Assembly: GCA_963763575.1 (NCBI GenBank)
Contig: CAVXPD010000017.1
Span: 175,608 to 239,607 of the forward strand
Length of the DNA: 64,000 nt
Origin: Bog-473 sp963763575
GTDB lineage: Bacteria > Actinomycetota > Acidimicrobiia > Acidimicrobiales > RAAP-2
Reading direction: 5' to 3'
Shown: positions 1 through 9,971 of the stretch, one piece after another
Numbering within the stretch: position 1 is the first letter of the stretch
How the letters are laid out: the number at the start of each line of letters is the position of its first letter
Translations under genes and position numbers: made by a program
Notes under the pieces: model-generated
The model's database searches: none
Seen by the model: only the letters and a program-made list of their open reading frames with translations
What the model was told of the DNA's origin: nothing

Positions 1-1079
1 TCGCGCTCTTCGGAGCGTTGAGCGGGCGGGTCCCCCTTGTCGGCATCGTGTCGGGCCGCTGTTTCGCCGGCAACGCGGCACTGCTGGGGTGCTGCCACGT
101 CATCATCGCCACGCCCGACGCCAACATCGGGATGGGAGGCCCCGCCATGATCGAAGGCGGCGGCCTCGGCGTGTTCGCGCCCGAGGACGTCGGTCCCGTG
201 TCGGTGCAGGTGCCCAACGGGGTGATCGACGTTCTCGTGGCCGACGAGAAGGAGGCCGTCGAGGTCGCGCGGCGGTACCTGTCCTACTTCCAGGGCGACC
301 TCACGGCGTGGACCTCTCCGGACCAGACGCTCCTGCGCGACGTCGTGCCGCCCGATCGCCGCCGCGTCTACGACGTCCACCGCGCTCTCGAGCTGCTCGC
401 GGACGAGGATTCGGTCCTCGAGCTCCGCTCTGCCTTCGCCCCCGGAATGATCACCGCCCTCGCCCGGATCGAGGGCCGAGCGCTCGGCGTGATCGCCAAC
501 AACCCGGTGCACCTGGCCGGCGCGATTGATGGCCCGTGCGCCGACAAGGCGGCCCGGTTCTTGCAGCTGTGCGAAGCCTTCGGGCTACCGGTACTGTCGC
601 TCTGCGACACGCCAGGCTTCATGGTGGGGCCCGAGGTGGAGGAGACCGCGCTCGTGCGGCGCGTGAGCAGAATGTTCGTCGTCGGCGCATCTCTCGCCGT
701 GCCGTTCTGCTGTGTGATCTTGCGCAAGGGCTATGGGCTGGGCGCCCAGGCGATGGCTGGCGGTTCGTTCCACCGGCCGCTGTTCACGGTGGCCTGGCCG
801 ACGGGCGAGCTCGGCGGGATGGGCCTCGAGGGCGCGGTCCGGCTGGGGTTTCGACGCGAGCTCGACGCCTTCGAGAACGACGCCGAGCGGGCAGCGGCCT
901 TCGACGCGATGGTCGAGCGCGCGTACCAGCACGGCAAGGCCCTGCATGTCGCCGAACACTTCGAGATCGACGACGTCATCGACCCGGCCGACACCAGAGC
1001 TCGTGTCGCGCACGCACTGGCGTCGGCCCCACCCCGCCAAGACGGTCGGGGCCATCGAGCCTTCGTGGACACGTGGTAG
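1..1079 (+). CDS. Acyl-CoA carboxylase carboxyltransferase (beta) subunit, 5' truncated by window edge
   Basis: C-terminal part of a biotin-dependent carboxyltransferase of the acetyl/propionyl-CoA carboxylase beta family, which moves carboxybiotin CO2 onto an acyl-CoA. The frame is open from base 3 with no start in the window, so the gene begins upstream. Visible family marks are the crotonase-fold oxyanion segment GRCFAGNAALLGC, the GMGGPAMIEGGG glycine-rich loop, a second C-terminal carboxyltransferase half with LCDTPGFMVGPEVE, and the GYGLGAQAMAGGSF segment that lines the acyl-CoA/biotin interface. About 358 residues remain of a usual 510-540. The stop overlaps the GTG of the next gene, so the two are probably translationally coupled. 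Substrate (acetyl, propionyl or longer) cannot be read from this part. Confidence 0.9.
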   Translation, partial: ALFGALSGRVPLVGIVSGRCFAGNAALLGCCHVIIATPDANIGMGGPAMIEGGGLGVFAPEDVGPVSVQVPNGVIDVLVADEKEAVEVARRYLSYFQGDLTAWTSPDQTLLRDVVPPDRRRVYDVHRALELLADEDSVLELRSAFAPGMITALARIEGRALGVIANNPVHLAGAIDGPCADKAARFLQLCEAFGLPVLSLCDTPGFMVGPEVEETALVRRVSRMFVVGASLAVPFCCVILRKGYGLGAQAMAGGSFHRPLFTVAWPTGELGGMGLEGAVRLGFRRELDAFENDAERAAAFDAMVERAYQHGKALHVAEHFEIDDVIDPADTRARVAHALASAPPRQDGRGHRAFVDTW

Positions 1080-3485
1080 ACGCTCTGACCGACGCCGACG
1101 GTGCCATCGAGCGCCTGGTTGCCGAGCTGACGCTGGACGAGAAGTGCTCGCTGACCGCGGGCGCCAGTCTGTGGTACCTCCCGCCGGTCCCCCGCCTCGG
1201 TATCCCCGCGCTCAAGGTGTCCGACGGCCCCTCGGGCGTCCGCGGCGACAGTTTCGGCGGGCGGCGCTCGCTCTCCTTGCCCTGTGGCATGGCGATCGGC
1301 TCGACCTGGGACCCCGACCTGGTCGGGCGCCTGGGCGACACGCTGGCCGCAGAGGCAACGTCGAAGGGGGTGCACGTGCTCCTCGGTCCGACGGTGTGCA
1401 TCCCGCGGACGCCACTGGCCGGCCGCACCTTCGAGTCGATGTCCGAGGACCCGGTCCTCACCGCCCGCCTCACGGTCGCCTACGTGACCGGCGTCCAGAG
1501 CCACGGCGTCGCGTGCTGCGTCAAGCACTTCGCCTGCAACGACCAAGAGCACGAGCGGATGAGCATCAGCGCGGAGGTCGAGGAGGACACGCTGCGCGCC
1601 GTGCATCTCGTGCCCTTCGAGGCTGCCGTGTGCGAGGCGGGCGTGTGGGCGCTGATGACGGCGTACAACAAGGTGAACGGGTTCTACTGCGGCGAGCAGC
1701 AGGACCTCATCGACGGCATCCTGCGCGACGAGTGGGAGTTCGACGGCCTCGTCATGTCGGACTGGTACGGCACACACTCGACGACGCCGGCGGCCCGCGC
1801 CGGCCTCGACCTCGAGATGCCGGGCCCGCCGCACTGGTTCGGCCCGGCCCTCGCCGGCGCGGTGCGCGAGGGCCATGTCGACGTGGTCGTGGTCGACGAG
1901 CAGGTGCGCCACGTCCTGGGCCTCATGGCGCGCGTCGGCCTCATCGGCCCGGACGGACCCGTCGCCGGCGCCGGAGGAGACGGCGAACAGGAGGAGGACG
2001 ACCCCGGCCGGAGGGCGGTGGCTCGCGAGATGGCTGCGGCCGCGACGGTCCTCCTGGCCAACGACGGCCTGCTCCCGCTCGACCCGGGCGCGCGTGTCGA
2101 GCGTGGCGGTCGTCGGCCCGAACGCGAGCCAGATGGCCATGGGCGGCGGGAGCTCGGAGGTGACGCCACTCCGGCGTCGCAGCGTGGCCGACGCCCTGGC
2201 CGAACGTCTGCCAGGGGCAACCGTGACGTACGAGGTGGGCTGCCGCATCGACCGCGGCCTGGCGCCGATCGACACACGGCTCGTGCAACCGACCGCCGGC
2301 GGCACCGAGGGCTTCACGATCGAGTACTTCGACCGTCCCGACGCGCCAGCAGCAGACGGTGACGGACCAGAGCCGGTCGCTCTCGGCGTGACGCACTCGG
2401 CGCGCGCCGTATGGATCGGGACGCCGGTCGGGCTGGAGACGGGACAGTGGTCCGCCCGACTGTCCGCCATCTTCACACCCGACGCGTCCGGCAGCTGGCG
2501 ACTGGGCCTCGAGACGGCCGGGCGGGCGGTACTGCGTCTCGACGGCGAGATCGTGGTCGACAACAGCGAGCCGGTGCGCGGCACGGGCTTCTACGGCGCC
2601 GGGAGCGAGCCGGTCGAGGTGGCGCACGAGCTCGAGGCGGGCCGCGCCTACGCGCTGACCGTCGATTTGTGGCCCCGCTCGTCCTCCAGCCCGATCATCG
2701 GCACGCGCATCGGCGCGGCGCGGCCCGACCCCGGCGACGAGTTCGAGCGGGCAGTGGCAGCGGCCGCAGCGGCCGACGTTGCGGTTGTCGTCGTTGGCCT
2801 CAACGGCCAGTGGGAGTCCGAAGGGCACGACCGCCCCGACCTGTCGCTGCCGGGCCGACAGCGCGAACTGATCGAGGCGGTGCTCGAAGCCAACCCCCGC
2901 ACGGTCGTGGTGGTCAACGCCGGCTCGCCGGTCGAGATGCCGTGGGCGGAGCGGCCGGGCGCCATCGTCCTGCCGTGGTACCCGGGCGAGGAGGGTGCGG
3001 ACGCGTTGGCCGAGATCTTGGTGGGGGCGTCGGACCCTGGGGGCCGGCTGCCCATCACGTTCCCCGCCCGCCTGGAGGACACGCCGACGGCCGGCGGGCC
3101 GGAGCGTTATCCCGGGATCGAAGGCAGGGTGTTCTATGACGAAGGCGTGCGCGTCGGGTACCGGCACTACGACGCGGCCGACCTCGAGCCGTTGTTCCCC
3201 TTCGGCCACGGACTCTCCTTCGGAGACGTCGTGTGGGAGGACGTGTCGATCGCGCCGGACGGGCGCTCGGTGTCGGTGGAGCTGTGGAACCGCGGCACGC
3301 GCCGCGGCACCGAAGTCGTGCAGGTGTACCGCCGTATGGGGACGCACCACGAGCTGACGGGGTTCGTGAAGGTCGGGCTGGACCCCGGCGAGCGCCAACA
3401 GGTGCGAGTCGAGATCGACGCTGTGGACACCCCATCCGCCCTGCTCGTCGGCGCATCGTCTCGGGACATCCGAGCGTATTCGTGA
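1073..3485 (+). CDS. Glycoside hydrolase family 3 beta-glucosidase with PA14 insert (frameshifted)
   Basis: Probable beta-glucosidase of GH3. It starts at the GTG at 1073 overlapping the carboxylase stop. Reading frame 1 (1073 to about 2087) carries the TIM-barrel: LTLDEKCSLTAG, the KHFACNDQEHER substrate-binding block and VMSDWYG, whose Asp (about residue 230) is the expected nucleophile. From about 2087 the protein continues in the next frame with VAVVGPNASQMAMGGGSSE (the C-terminal alpha/beta sandwich), a PA14 insert (about 2300-2700) and a C-terminal fibronectin-III-like domain. Removing one G from the CCCGGG run at 2083-2088 restores LPLDPARVSSVAVVGPN, about 803 residues. No signal peptide is seen, so it may act inside the cell on imported oligosaccharides or glycosides. 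Its GTGA overlap with the following exporter suggests one transcript. Confidence 0.85.
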
Positions 3486-4948
3486 CGTCCGACGCGCCAC
3501 GCCCCTGGACGTGGACGTGGGACCGGCTCCTGATCGAGCCGCGGCGGCCTCAGCTCATACGGGAGCAGCCGAACGCGCACTGGTTCGCCGTTGCCGCCGT
3601 CTGCGTCGGTGCCTTCATGGGGCAGCTCGACGCCTCGATCGTGACCGTGGCGTTGCCGACGCTGCAGCACACCTTCGGCGCGTCGGTGGGTGCGGTGACC
3701 TGGGTCGGGCTCTCGTATCTCGTCGTGCTCGTCGCGACGGTGATTGCGGTGGGGCGCTTCGCCGACATGTGGGGCCGCAAGCTGCTCTACGTGTACGGCT
3801 TCGTGATCTTCACCTTGGCCTCGGTGCTGTGCGGGCTCGCGCCCGGGCTGGGCTGGCTGTGCGGCTTTCGTGCGTTGCAGGCGGTCGGGGCGGCGATGCT
3901 GCAGGCGAACTCGCTCGCCATCATCGTGCTCGTGGTGCCCGACGGGGCGTTGGGGCGCGCCATCGGGTTCCAGGGGGCAGCCCAGGCACTGGGGCTCGCT
4001 CTGGGGCCCACGATCGGTGGGTTGTTGCTGGCGGCCGGGGGATGGCGGCTGATCTTCTTCGTCAACGTGCCCTTCGGGGTGTTCGGTGCCGTCGCCGCGA
4101 TCTTGCTCGTGCCGCGCTCCCGTGACCTGTTGGCCCGGGTGCGCTTCGACTGGACGGGGCTGGGGATCTTCTTCCCCGCCATGGTGGCGTTGTTGGTCGC
4201 GATCTCGTTCGGCGCGGAATTGGGCTGGGGCTCGGCGCTGATCATCGTGTTGTTCGTGCTGGCCGTCGGGTTGGGCGTGTGGTTCGTGGCGTGGGAGCGC
4301 CGATGCCGAGAGCCGATGCTCGACCTGGGGCTGTTCCGGAGTGCGCAGTTCTCGACGGGGATCGCCAGCGGGATGGGGTCGTATCTGGTGATGTTCGGGG
4401 TGTTGCTGTTGGTGCCGTTCTATCTGGAGCGCGCCGTGGGAGCCGGGACAGCCCGCGCCGGGCTGGAGTTAATGGCGTTTCCTCTGGCGTTCTGTCTTGT
4501 CGCCCCGTTCGCGGGACGGGTGGCCGATCGGGTCGGGGCGCGGCCCCTGTGCGTGACGGGGATGGGATTGGTGTGCGTGGCGCTGATCGCGTTGGGCGCA
4601 ACGCGCCCTGCGGTGGGGTGGTTCTTGGTCTTGTTGGCCTGTATCGGCGTGGGGATGGGGCTGTTCACCTCGCCCAACAACGCCTCCATCATGGGCGCGG
4701 CGCCGGAGTCGCACGCCGGGATGGCCTCCGGTGTCTTGAACATGACGCGGGGGCTGGGGACGGCGCTCGGGCTGGCCGTGACGGGGACGGTGTTCACCGT
4801 GGCGGGAGGCTCGATCAATGCGCAGGCGGCCCATGCGTTCACCGTGACGGCGTACGTCCTCGGGGCGATTGCCCTCGCGGCGGGGGTGGTGTCGGCCCTA
4901 CGGCCGACGGGGCATCTCGCCAACGCTCGGCTGTCGTCCGTGGAGTAA
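3482..4948 (+). CDS. MFS drug exporter, DHA2 (14-TM) family
   Basis: Multidrug-type proton antiporter of the DHA2 branch (EmrB/QacA-like), 488 residues. GTG at 3482 overlaps the GH3 stop (GTGA). After a cytoplasmic N-terminus it shows FMGQLDASIVTVALPTLQ, the TM1 signature of this family, then the motif-A loop GRFADMWGRKLLYV, motif-C-like GPTIGGLLLAAGGWR and about 14 hydrophobic segments. Substrate unknown. The neighbouring glycosidase and carboxylase do not define it. It ends 10 bp before the convergent YihY gene. Confidence 0.85.
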   Translation: MTSDAPRPWTWTWDRLLIEPRRPQLIREQPNAHWFAVAAVCVGAFMGQLDASIVTVALPTLQHTFGASVGAVTWVGLSYLVVLVATVIAVGRFADMWGRKLLYVYGFVIFTLASVLCGLAPGLGWLCGFRALQAVGAAMLQANSLAIIVLVVPDGALGRAIGFQGAAQALGLALGPTIGGLLLAAGGWRLIFFVNVPFGVFGAVAAILLVPRSRDLLARVRFDWTGLGIFFPAMVALLVAISFGAELGWGSALIIVLFVLAVGLGVWFVAWERRCREPMLDLGLFRSAQFSTGIASGMGSYLVMFGVLLLVPFYLERAVGAGTARAGLELMAFPLAFCLVAPFAGRVADRVGARPLCVTGMGLVCVALIALGATRPAVGWFLVLLACIGVGMGLFTSPNNASIMGAAPESHAGMASGVLNMTRGLGTALGLAVTGTVFTVAGGSINAQAAHAFTVTAYVLGAIALAAGVVSALRPTGHLANARLSSVE

Positions 4949-4958
4949 GCCTTGCCGG

Positions 4959-5879
4959 TCACGCTGCTGCTTCTTCGCCAGGCTGCACGGTCCGGGTCAG
5001 AGACCACAAGCCGTCGACTTCGGCGCCCATGAGTATGAGCAAGCAGCTCAGCCACAACCAGAGGAGCACGACAACGATCGAGGCCAGCGCGCCGTAGGTT
5101 CTGCTGTAACTGGAGAAGTTTGCCGTGTAGAGGGCAAAGAGGGCCGAGACGATCACCCAACCGACCATGGCCACGACTGCTCCTGGCGTGACGATACCCA
5201 ACCATCCGTGGGGACCCTCCTGCACCGAGAATCGATAGAGGAGGCCGATGCCAACGACCATGACAACCGCGAGGATCGGCCAGCGGAAAATGTCCAACAC
5301 GATGCGACCCGCCGACCCGAGACCGACGTTCGAGAGGAGTGGCGGGAGCGCCGCGATCACAAAGATCACGATGCTCAGGAACACGATCGCTCCCAAGGTG
5401 AGCAACAACGCCGTGCCGCGCTTCTTGACAAAACTCTTGGGCTGGTCTCGTTCGTAGGCGACGTGGATCGCGGTGATGAGAGCCGCCATCCCTCCCGACG
5501 AGCTCCACAACGCCAGGGCGACCGCCACGATCAGCGTGAGCGAGACTCCGGCCCGGTTGGCGTGGATGATGGAATTGAGCTGGTAGACGAGGAAGCTCTG
5601 GACTTCCTTGGGAAGCGCCGACGCAACGTTCTTTACTTGTTGGGTGACGTTCGCCGGATTGGCGACGAGTCCGTAGATCGAGATGAACGCGACGAGCGCG
5701 GGGACCAACGCCAAGAACGCGTAGAAGGCCACGCCCGCTGCGACCAAGGTGAGGTTGTGCTCGCGGATCCGCGGTTGAAGACGGGAGGCGACTGACTGCG
5801 TGCGGTCTCGGACCGACCCGGCCACGACCTCGATCCTACGAGATCGCACCCCGTGTACACCCGGCGAGGGGGTGAGCAT
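4959..5879 (-). CDS. YihY/UPF0761 family inner membrane protein
   Basis: 306-residue protein with about six hydrophobic helices and the family core LVAAGVAFYAFLALVPALVA near the N-terminus, followed by ALWSSSGGMAALITAIHVAY. This family was once annotated as ribonuclease BN, but that activity belongs to another protein; the real role of YihY proteins is not established. Start ATG at 5879 follows the longest frame; the basic N-terminus before the first helix is normal for the family. Convergent with the DHA2 exporter; no operon partners. Confidence 0.85.
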   Translation of the reverse strand: MLTPSPGVHGVRSRRIEVVAGSVRDRTQSVASRLQPRIREHNLTLVAAGVAFYAFLALVPALVAFISIYGLVANPANVTQQVKNVASALPKEVQSFLVYQLNSIIHANRAGVSLTLIVAVALALWSSSGGMAALITAIHVAYERDQPKSFVKKRGTALLLTLGAIVFLSIVIFVIAALPPLLSNVGLGSAGRIVLDIFRWPILAVVMVVGIGLLYRFSVQEGPHGWLGIVTPGAVVAMVGWVIVSALFALYTANFSSYSRTYGALASIVVVLLWLWLSCLLILMGAEVDGLWSLTRTVQPGEEAAA

Positions 5880-6121
5880 GGTCCGGAATTCGGATCCTCA
5901 GCACGCGGCGGGAGACGCCGAGGTCGCTGCCGCGCCGATGTGGACCCGGCGACGGGTCCGGCAGCGATCCCCCTTGAAAGCCCGGACAGACCAACGATGG
6001 GCCAGTGAAGTTGAGCGCGCAGGCTCTTTCAGGTCATGCGTCCTCAATGAGATATTGACGACGCAGCGCTCGTGATTCGCCGGCGGCCCGCCCGTCCGGT
6101 GGGCTAGGGGCCGCATCCGGC

Positions 6122-6787
6122 TCATCTCGGCTTGGTGAACCGGAACATCACCTTGTCTCGGAAGTAGTAATCGAGCCAGCTGTCCAATCGGGAGTCCGCG
6201 AGGCCACCCCGATGGGCATCCACCGGCACGAAGCGGAACGGGAGCCGGCCGACGGACACCTCGAAACCGGTCGATTTGAACACGTCGGCGACGTCGTCGA
6301 GGCGGTAGGGGCCCGGCAGGTCAAGGGCGATTGCGTTGTCGGCGTGCCACGTGGTCATGAGAGCGCTGTCGGCGTGGACCCCCATGGTGGCGAAATATGA
6401 GGCTCCGGGGACCAGTGAAGCGCAGAGAGCTGTTGCATGGGACGGCAGGTCGTGCAGGAGGTAGAGCACCTCGTGGCTGAACGCAACGTCGAAGCCCGAC
6501 CAGCCTCGGGGCACCGACTCCGACGTCTCGAATGTCAGCGGGCAGGCGCCGGCGAGACGGCGGGCGTCCTCGATCGCGCCCTGGGCCGGGTCGTACCCGA
6601 AGCCCTCTCCTATGCAAACCCGCTCACACAGCAGGCGGAGGAACCCTCCACGGTTGCAGCCTGCATCGAGCACCTTGCTTCCGGACAGGTCGGTGTCGAC
6701 CATGTCGAGCATGGCCCTCCAGATGAAGCCGTGCTCGTCCTGCATGAGTTCGTCCTGGTCGGACCCCTGCCAGTAGCCGTTGACCAT
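6122..6787 (-). CDS. Class I SAM-dependent methyltransferase
   Basis: 221-residue Rossmann-fold methyltransferase. The SAM site is VLDAGCNRGGFLRLL (motif I, about residues 39-53), followed by the acidic loop GYDPAQGAIEDARRL and FDVAFSHEVLYLLHDL (motif IV region). No targeting signal or extra domain. The substrate cannot be deduced; the fold of the second half is like small-molecule O/C-methyltransferases. It stands alone between convergent and divergent genes. Confidence 0.75.
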   Translation of the reverse strand: MVNGYWQGSDQDELMQDEHGFIWRAMLDMVDTDLSGSKVLDAGCNRGGFLRLLCERVCIGEGFGYDPAQGAIEDARRLAGACPLTFETSESVPRGWSGFDVAFSHEVLYLLHDLPSHATALCASLVPGASYFATMGVHADSALMTTWHADNAIALDLPGPYRLDDVADVFKSTGFEVSVGRLPFRFVPVDAHRGGLADSRLDSWLDYYFRDKVMFRFTKPR

Positions 6788-7005
6788 CGTCTCACCCTAC
6801 GACGCGGCAAGGTGTGACGAACGGACGCGCGCGCCCCCAAACCGCAGGTCAGCTTGGTGTCGCTCTTCTGCCTCTGTGAGGAGGAGACGTCCCGGCGGGT
6901 GGCGGTTTGGAGGATCGGGGGATTCACAGCGGCTACACCCGAGGCCGTCGGCGGGAGCTCCAAGGAAGCATTTATGCCTCATTTGCGTGCTCGTAGCATG
7001 GGGCC

Positions 7006-8355
7006 GTGCCGCCCGATCCTTCAAGGGGTCCCGCGCGAGACGAGGCCATCTCCCTCGAGGAGATCGAGGACGCCGTCGTCGACGGGGACAGCCCGCTCCC
7101 GCCGCGCCGGGGCCCGGCCCGGGCCGCGCTGTCGCACCGGACGTTCCGCATCGTGTTCCTGGGCGCCTTCGCCTCGAACATCGGCACCTGGATGCAGAAC
7201 GTCGTCCTCGGCGCGTACGCGTACGACCTGACCCACTCGAGCACGTTCGTCGGCGTCATCATCTTCGCCCAGCTGGGCCCGACGCTCCTGTTGCCGATGG
7301 TCGGCGGCCTCCTGGCCGACAAGGTGGACCGCAAGCGCCTCTTGATCGTCCTGGCCATCGAACAGCTCGTCGCCTCCCTGGGCGTGGCGCTCGTCGTCGC
7401 GTCGCCCCACCCGTCGCACGTCCTCCTCGTCGTCATGGTGCTGCTGGTCGGCTGCGGCAGCGCCATGTTCGGTCCCACGTATTCGGCCGTCCTCCCCGGG
7501 CTCGTCGGCCACGAGGACCTGCCGGGTGCGATCTCGCTCAACTCGGCTCAGATGAACGCGTCCCGGGTCATCGGCCCGGTCATCGGCGGGGTCCTCTATT
7601 CGCTCATCGGACCGGCCTGGATCTTCACGGCCAACGCCGCAACGTACTTGTTCGTAGTGGGTGCGCTGCTGATGGTGACGTTGCCGGCGGTTCCCCAACC
7701 CACCGGGCGGGCACAGCCGTCTACTCGCTGGAAGCAGCTCACAGCGGGCATCACCGTGGCTCGGGAGGACCAGGTCGTGGGGCGATGTCTCGTGACGGTG
7801 TTCGTGTTCTCGTTGTTGGCGCTCGCCTTCATCGGGCAGATGCCGGTGGTGGCCGCGCACAATCTCGGCATCAACCTGTCCAAGTCTCCCGATTACGGGA
7901 TCCTCTACGCCTGCTTCGGCACGGGCGCCCTCCTTGGGGCCATCTCCATCGGGACGGTCTTCGCGCGGACGTCGAAACCACTGCTGGTGCGGGTCTGCCT
8001 CGTCGGGTACTCGCTGGCCCTGTGCGCGTTCGCCCTGGAGCATGCGCCCGACCCTGCGTACGGGACGGTCGCGGTGACCGGTGCCTTCTACTTTGCGTTC
8101 ATCACCGCGCTGAACACGACCTTGCAGGCGCGTCTGAAGGAAAACGTGCGCGGCCGGGTCATGGCGCTCTGGATGATGGGCTTCGGTGGCACGGTCGGCA
8201 TCGGGAACCTGCTGATCGGCCCGGTGGTGGCGGCCATCGGGATCACATCCGTGCTGCTGTTCGGCGCCGTCGTCGCGCTGGGGCTGGCCTGGTACGCCGA
8301 CGTACGGACGCCCCCCGAGGTTCAGGTCGTGCTCGGGGCCGAGCTGGCCCAGTAG
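7006..8355 (+). CDS. MFS transporter, EntS/MFS_3-like exporter
   Basis: 449-residue, 12-helix major facilitator of the enterobactin-exporter (MFS_3) type. The N-terminal acidic tail (about 35 residues) precedes HRTFRIVFLGAFASNIGTWMQNVVLG, a characteristic TM1 of this subgroup, then GLLADKVDRKRLLIV (motif A) and MFGPTYSAVLPGLVGHEDL. A GTG at 7006 is used as start. Proteins of this kind export siderophores, macrolides or other small molecules. Its 3' end overlaps the convergent acyl-CoA ligase by 34 bp. Confidence 0.8.
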   Translation: MPPDPSRGPARDEAISLEEIEDAVVDGDSPLPPRRGPARAALSHRTFRIVFLGAFASNIGTWMQNVVLGAYAYDLTHSSTFVGVIIFAQLGPTLLLPMVGGLLADKVDRKRLLIVLAIEQLVASLGVALVVASPHPSHVLLVVMVLLVGCGSAMFGPTYSAVLPGLVGHEDLPGAISLNSAQMNASRVIGPVIGGVLYSLIGPAWIFTANAATYLFVVGALLMVTLPAVPQPTGRAQPSTRWKQLTAGITVAREDQVVGRCLVTVFVFSLLALAFIGQMPVVAAHNLGINLSKSPDYGILYACFGTGALLGAISIGTVFARTSKPLLVRVCLVGYSLALCAFALEHAPDPAYGTVAVTGAFYFAFITALNTTLQARLKENVRGRVMALWMMGFGGTVGIGNLLIGPVVAAIGITSVLLFGAVVALGLAWYADVRTPPEVQVVLGAELAQ

Positions 8356-9926
8356 GCATCGCGCAGGGGCTTCTTGTAGAGCTTGCCGTTCTCGCCCCGG
8401 GGCAGCTCGTCCACAAAGTCCACGGAGCGCGGGCACTTGTAGTGCGACAGGTGGTTGCGACAGAAGGCCATGATCTCCCCTTCGAGCTCGGGCCCCGCCG
8501 TGACGTCCGGTGCGAGCTGGACGACCGCCTTGACCTCCTCCCCCATCTCGGGTTCGGGAATCCCGAAGACGGCCACGTCGGCCACGGCGGGGTGCAGGAC
8601 GAGCACGTTCTCGATCTCTTGCGGGTAGATGTTGACGCCCCCCGACACGATCATGAAGAGCTTGCGGTCGGTCAAGTACAAGAAGCCCTCGTCGTCGACG
8701 TGGCCGACGTCCCACAGTGTGCTCCAGCCCTTGGCGTTGAAGGTCTGGCGCGTCTTCTCGGGGTCGTTGTTGTATTCGAACGTCGGACCAGGGCGGGCGG
8801 CGCCGAAGTAGACGACCCCGTCCTCGCCGACGGGCAGCTCCTCGCCGTCGTCGTCGCACACGTGCACCTCACCCCAGATCGGGCGCCCGACCGAGCCCGG
8901 ATGCGAAAGCGACTCCTCGGAGGTGATCCAGGTCATCCCGAGGCCCTCGGTACCCGAGTAGTACTCGTGGATGATGGGACCCCACCACTCGATCATCCGG
9001 CGCTTCACCTCGGGCGCGCACGGCGCCGCCGCGTGCACGACCGAGCGCAGCGACGACAAGTCGTACCGGACGCGCACGGCCTCGGGCAGCTTGAGCATGC
9101 GGACGAACATCGTCGGCACGAACTGCGCGTGGGTGACCTGGTGTTCCTGCACGAGGGCGAGGCTTTGCTCGGCGTCGAAGTGCTCCATGAGAACGACCGT
9201 CCCGCCCATGCGTTGCACCGTCGTCGACCAGAACAGCGGAGCCGAGTGGTAGAGCGGAGCGGGGCTCAAGTACACGTCGCCCTCGCCGAAGTCGAGAATG
9301 CCGCGGAGCATCGGCACGAGCGTCGCGCTGGTCCCGAACGGCTCGCCGCTCAGGTCGCGGCGGACGCCCTTGGGATGGCCGGTCGTCCCGGACGAGTACA
9401 ACATGGCGAAGCCCTCCTGCTCGTCCGCCAGTGGTTCGCCGGGATGCGGGCCGACGAACTCGTCGTAGTCGACGTAGCCGCCGACGATCCCCTCCGCACC
9501 GGCGGCGATCATCAGCCGCAGGTCCACGCCCGGCGTCAGCGACACGAGCTCGGCCGCCAGCCCCGCCAGCGCCGAAGAGGTGACGAGGACGGTGGCGCCA
9601 CAGTCGTTCACGATGTAGGCCGCCTCCTCCGCCGCCAGATGCCAGTTGGCAAACGTGTAGTACAGCCCCGACCGCTGCAGCCCGAAAGCGACCTCGTGGG
9701 TGCGGTGGTCGTTGGGCAGGAGGACCGCCACGTGGCCGCCGGGCCGCAGGCCGTGCGCGTACAGTGCCTGCGCGAGGCGGCACGAACGCTCCTCGAGCTC
9801 ACCGAACGTGACCGTGTGGCCGGACGAGGTGACGACGGCCAGCCGCTCCGGATGCGTCGCCGCGTACGTCCCGGGCCGCATCGCCGCTGCCCTGCCTTCG
9901 CGACCGGTCTCGTCGCTCGCTGTCAT
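8322..9926 (-). CDS. Acyl-CoA synthetase (AMP-forming, FadD-like)
   Basis: ANL-superfamily adenylating ligase that activates a carboxylic acid to acyl-AMP and then acyl-CoA. The P-loop A3 motif YSSGTTGHPKGV, the YYSGTEG A5 motif, the hinge TDRKLFMIVSGGVNIYPQEIE and the C-terminal catalytic Lys in GENGKLYKKPLRD are all present, giving a complete protein of about 534 residues. ATG 9926 has an AGAAG element upstream; an in-frame GTG at 9932 is the alternative. It lies 45 bp downstream of the ABC permease in the same direction, so it is probably the last gene of the MarR-ABC operon. Substrate is likely a fatty or bile/steroid-type acid. Confidence 0.85.
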   Translation of the reverse strand: MTASDETGREGRAAAMRPGTYAATHPERLAVVTSSGHTVTFGELEERSCRLAQALYAHGLRPGGHVAVLLPNDHRTHEVAFGLQRSGLYYTFANWHLAAEEAAYIVNDCGATVLVTSSALAGLAAELVSLTPGVDLRLMIAAGAEGIVGGYVDYDEFVGPHPGEPLADEQEGFAMLYSSGTTGHPKGVRRDLSGEPFGTSATLVPMLRGILDFGEGDVYLSPAPLYHSAPLFWSTTVQRMGGTVVLMEHFDAEQSLALVQEHQVTHAQFVPTMFVRMLKLPEAVRVRYDLSSLRSVVHAAAPCAPEVKRRMIEWWGPIIHEYYSGTEGLGMTWITSEESLSHPGSVGRPIWGEVHVCDDDGEELPVGEDGVVYFGAARPGPTFEYNNDPEKTRQTFNAKGWSTLWDVGHVDDEGFLYLTDRKLFMIVSGGVNIYPQEIENVLVLHPAVADVAVFGIPEPEMGEEVKAVVQLAPDVTAGPELEGEIMAFCRNHLSHYKCPRSVDFVDELPRGENGKLYKKPLRDAYWASSAPSTT

Positions 9927-9971
9927 GGCCACTTCTTCTAGCTCACCGCGCGGCTCCGCCGCACCCCGTGG

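Noticed and set aside
731..2584. 617-residue minus-strand frame over the GH3 gene
   Set aside because: Shadow of the GH3 gene; no motif, and it would be broken by the same one-base correction.
6780..9941. 1053-residue plus-strand frame over the MFS exporter and acyl-CoA ligase
   Set aside because: It covers two real genes in other frames or strand and has composition of a GC shadow.
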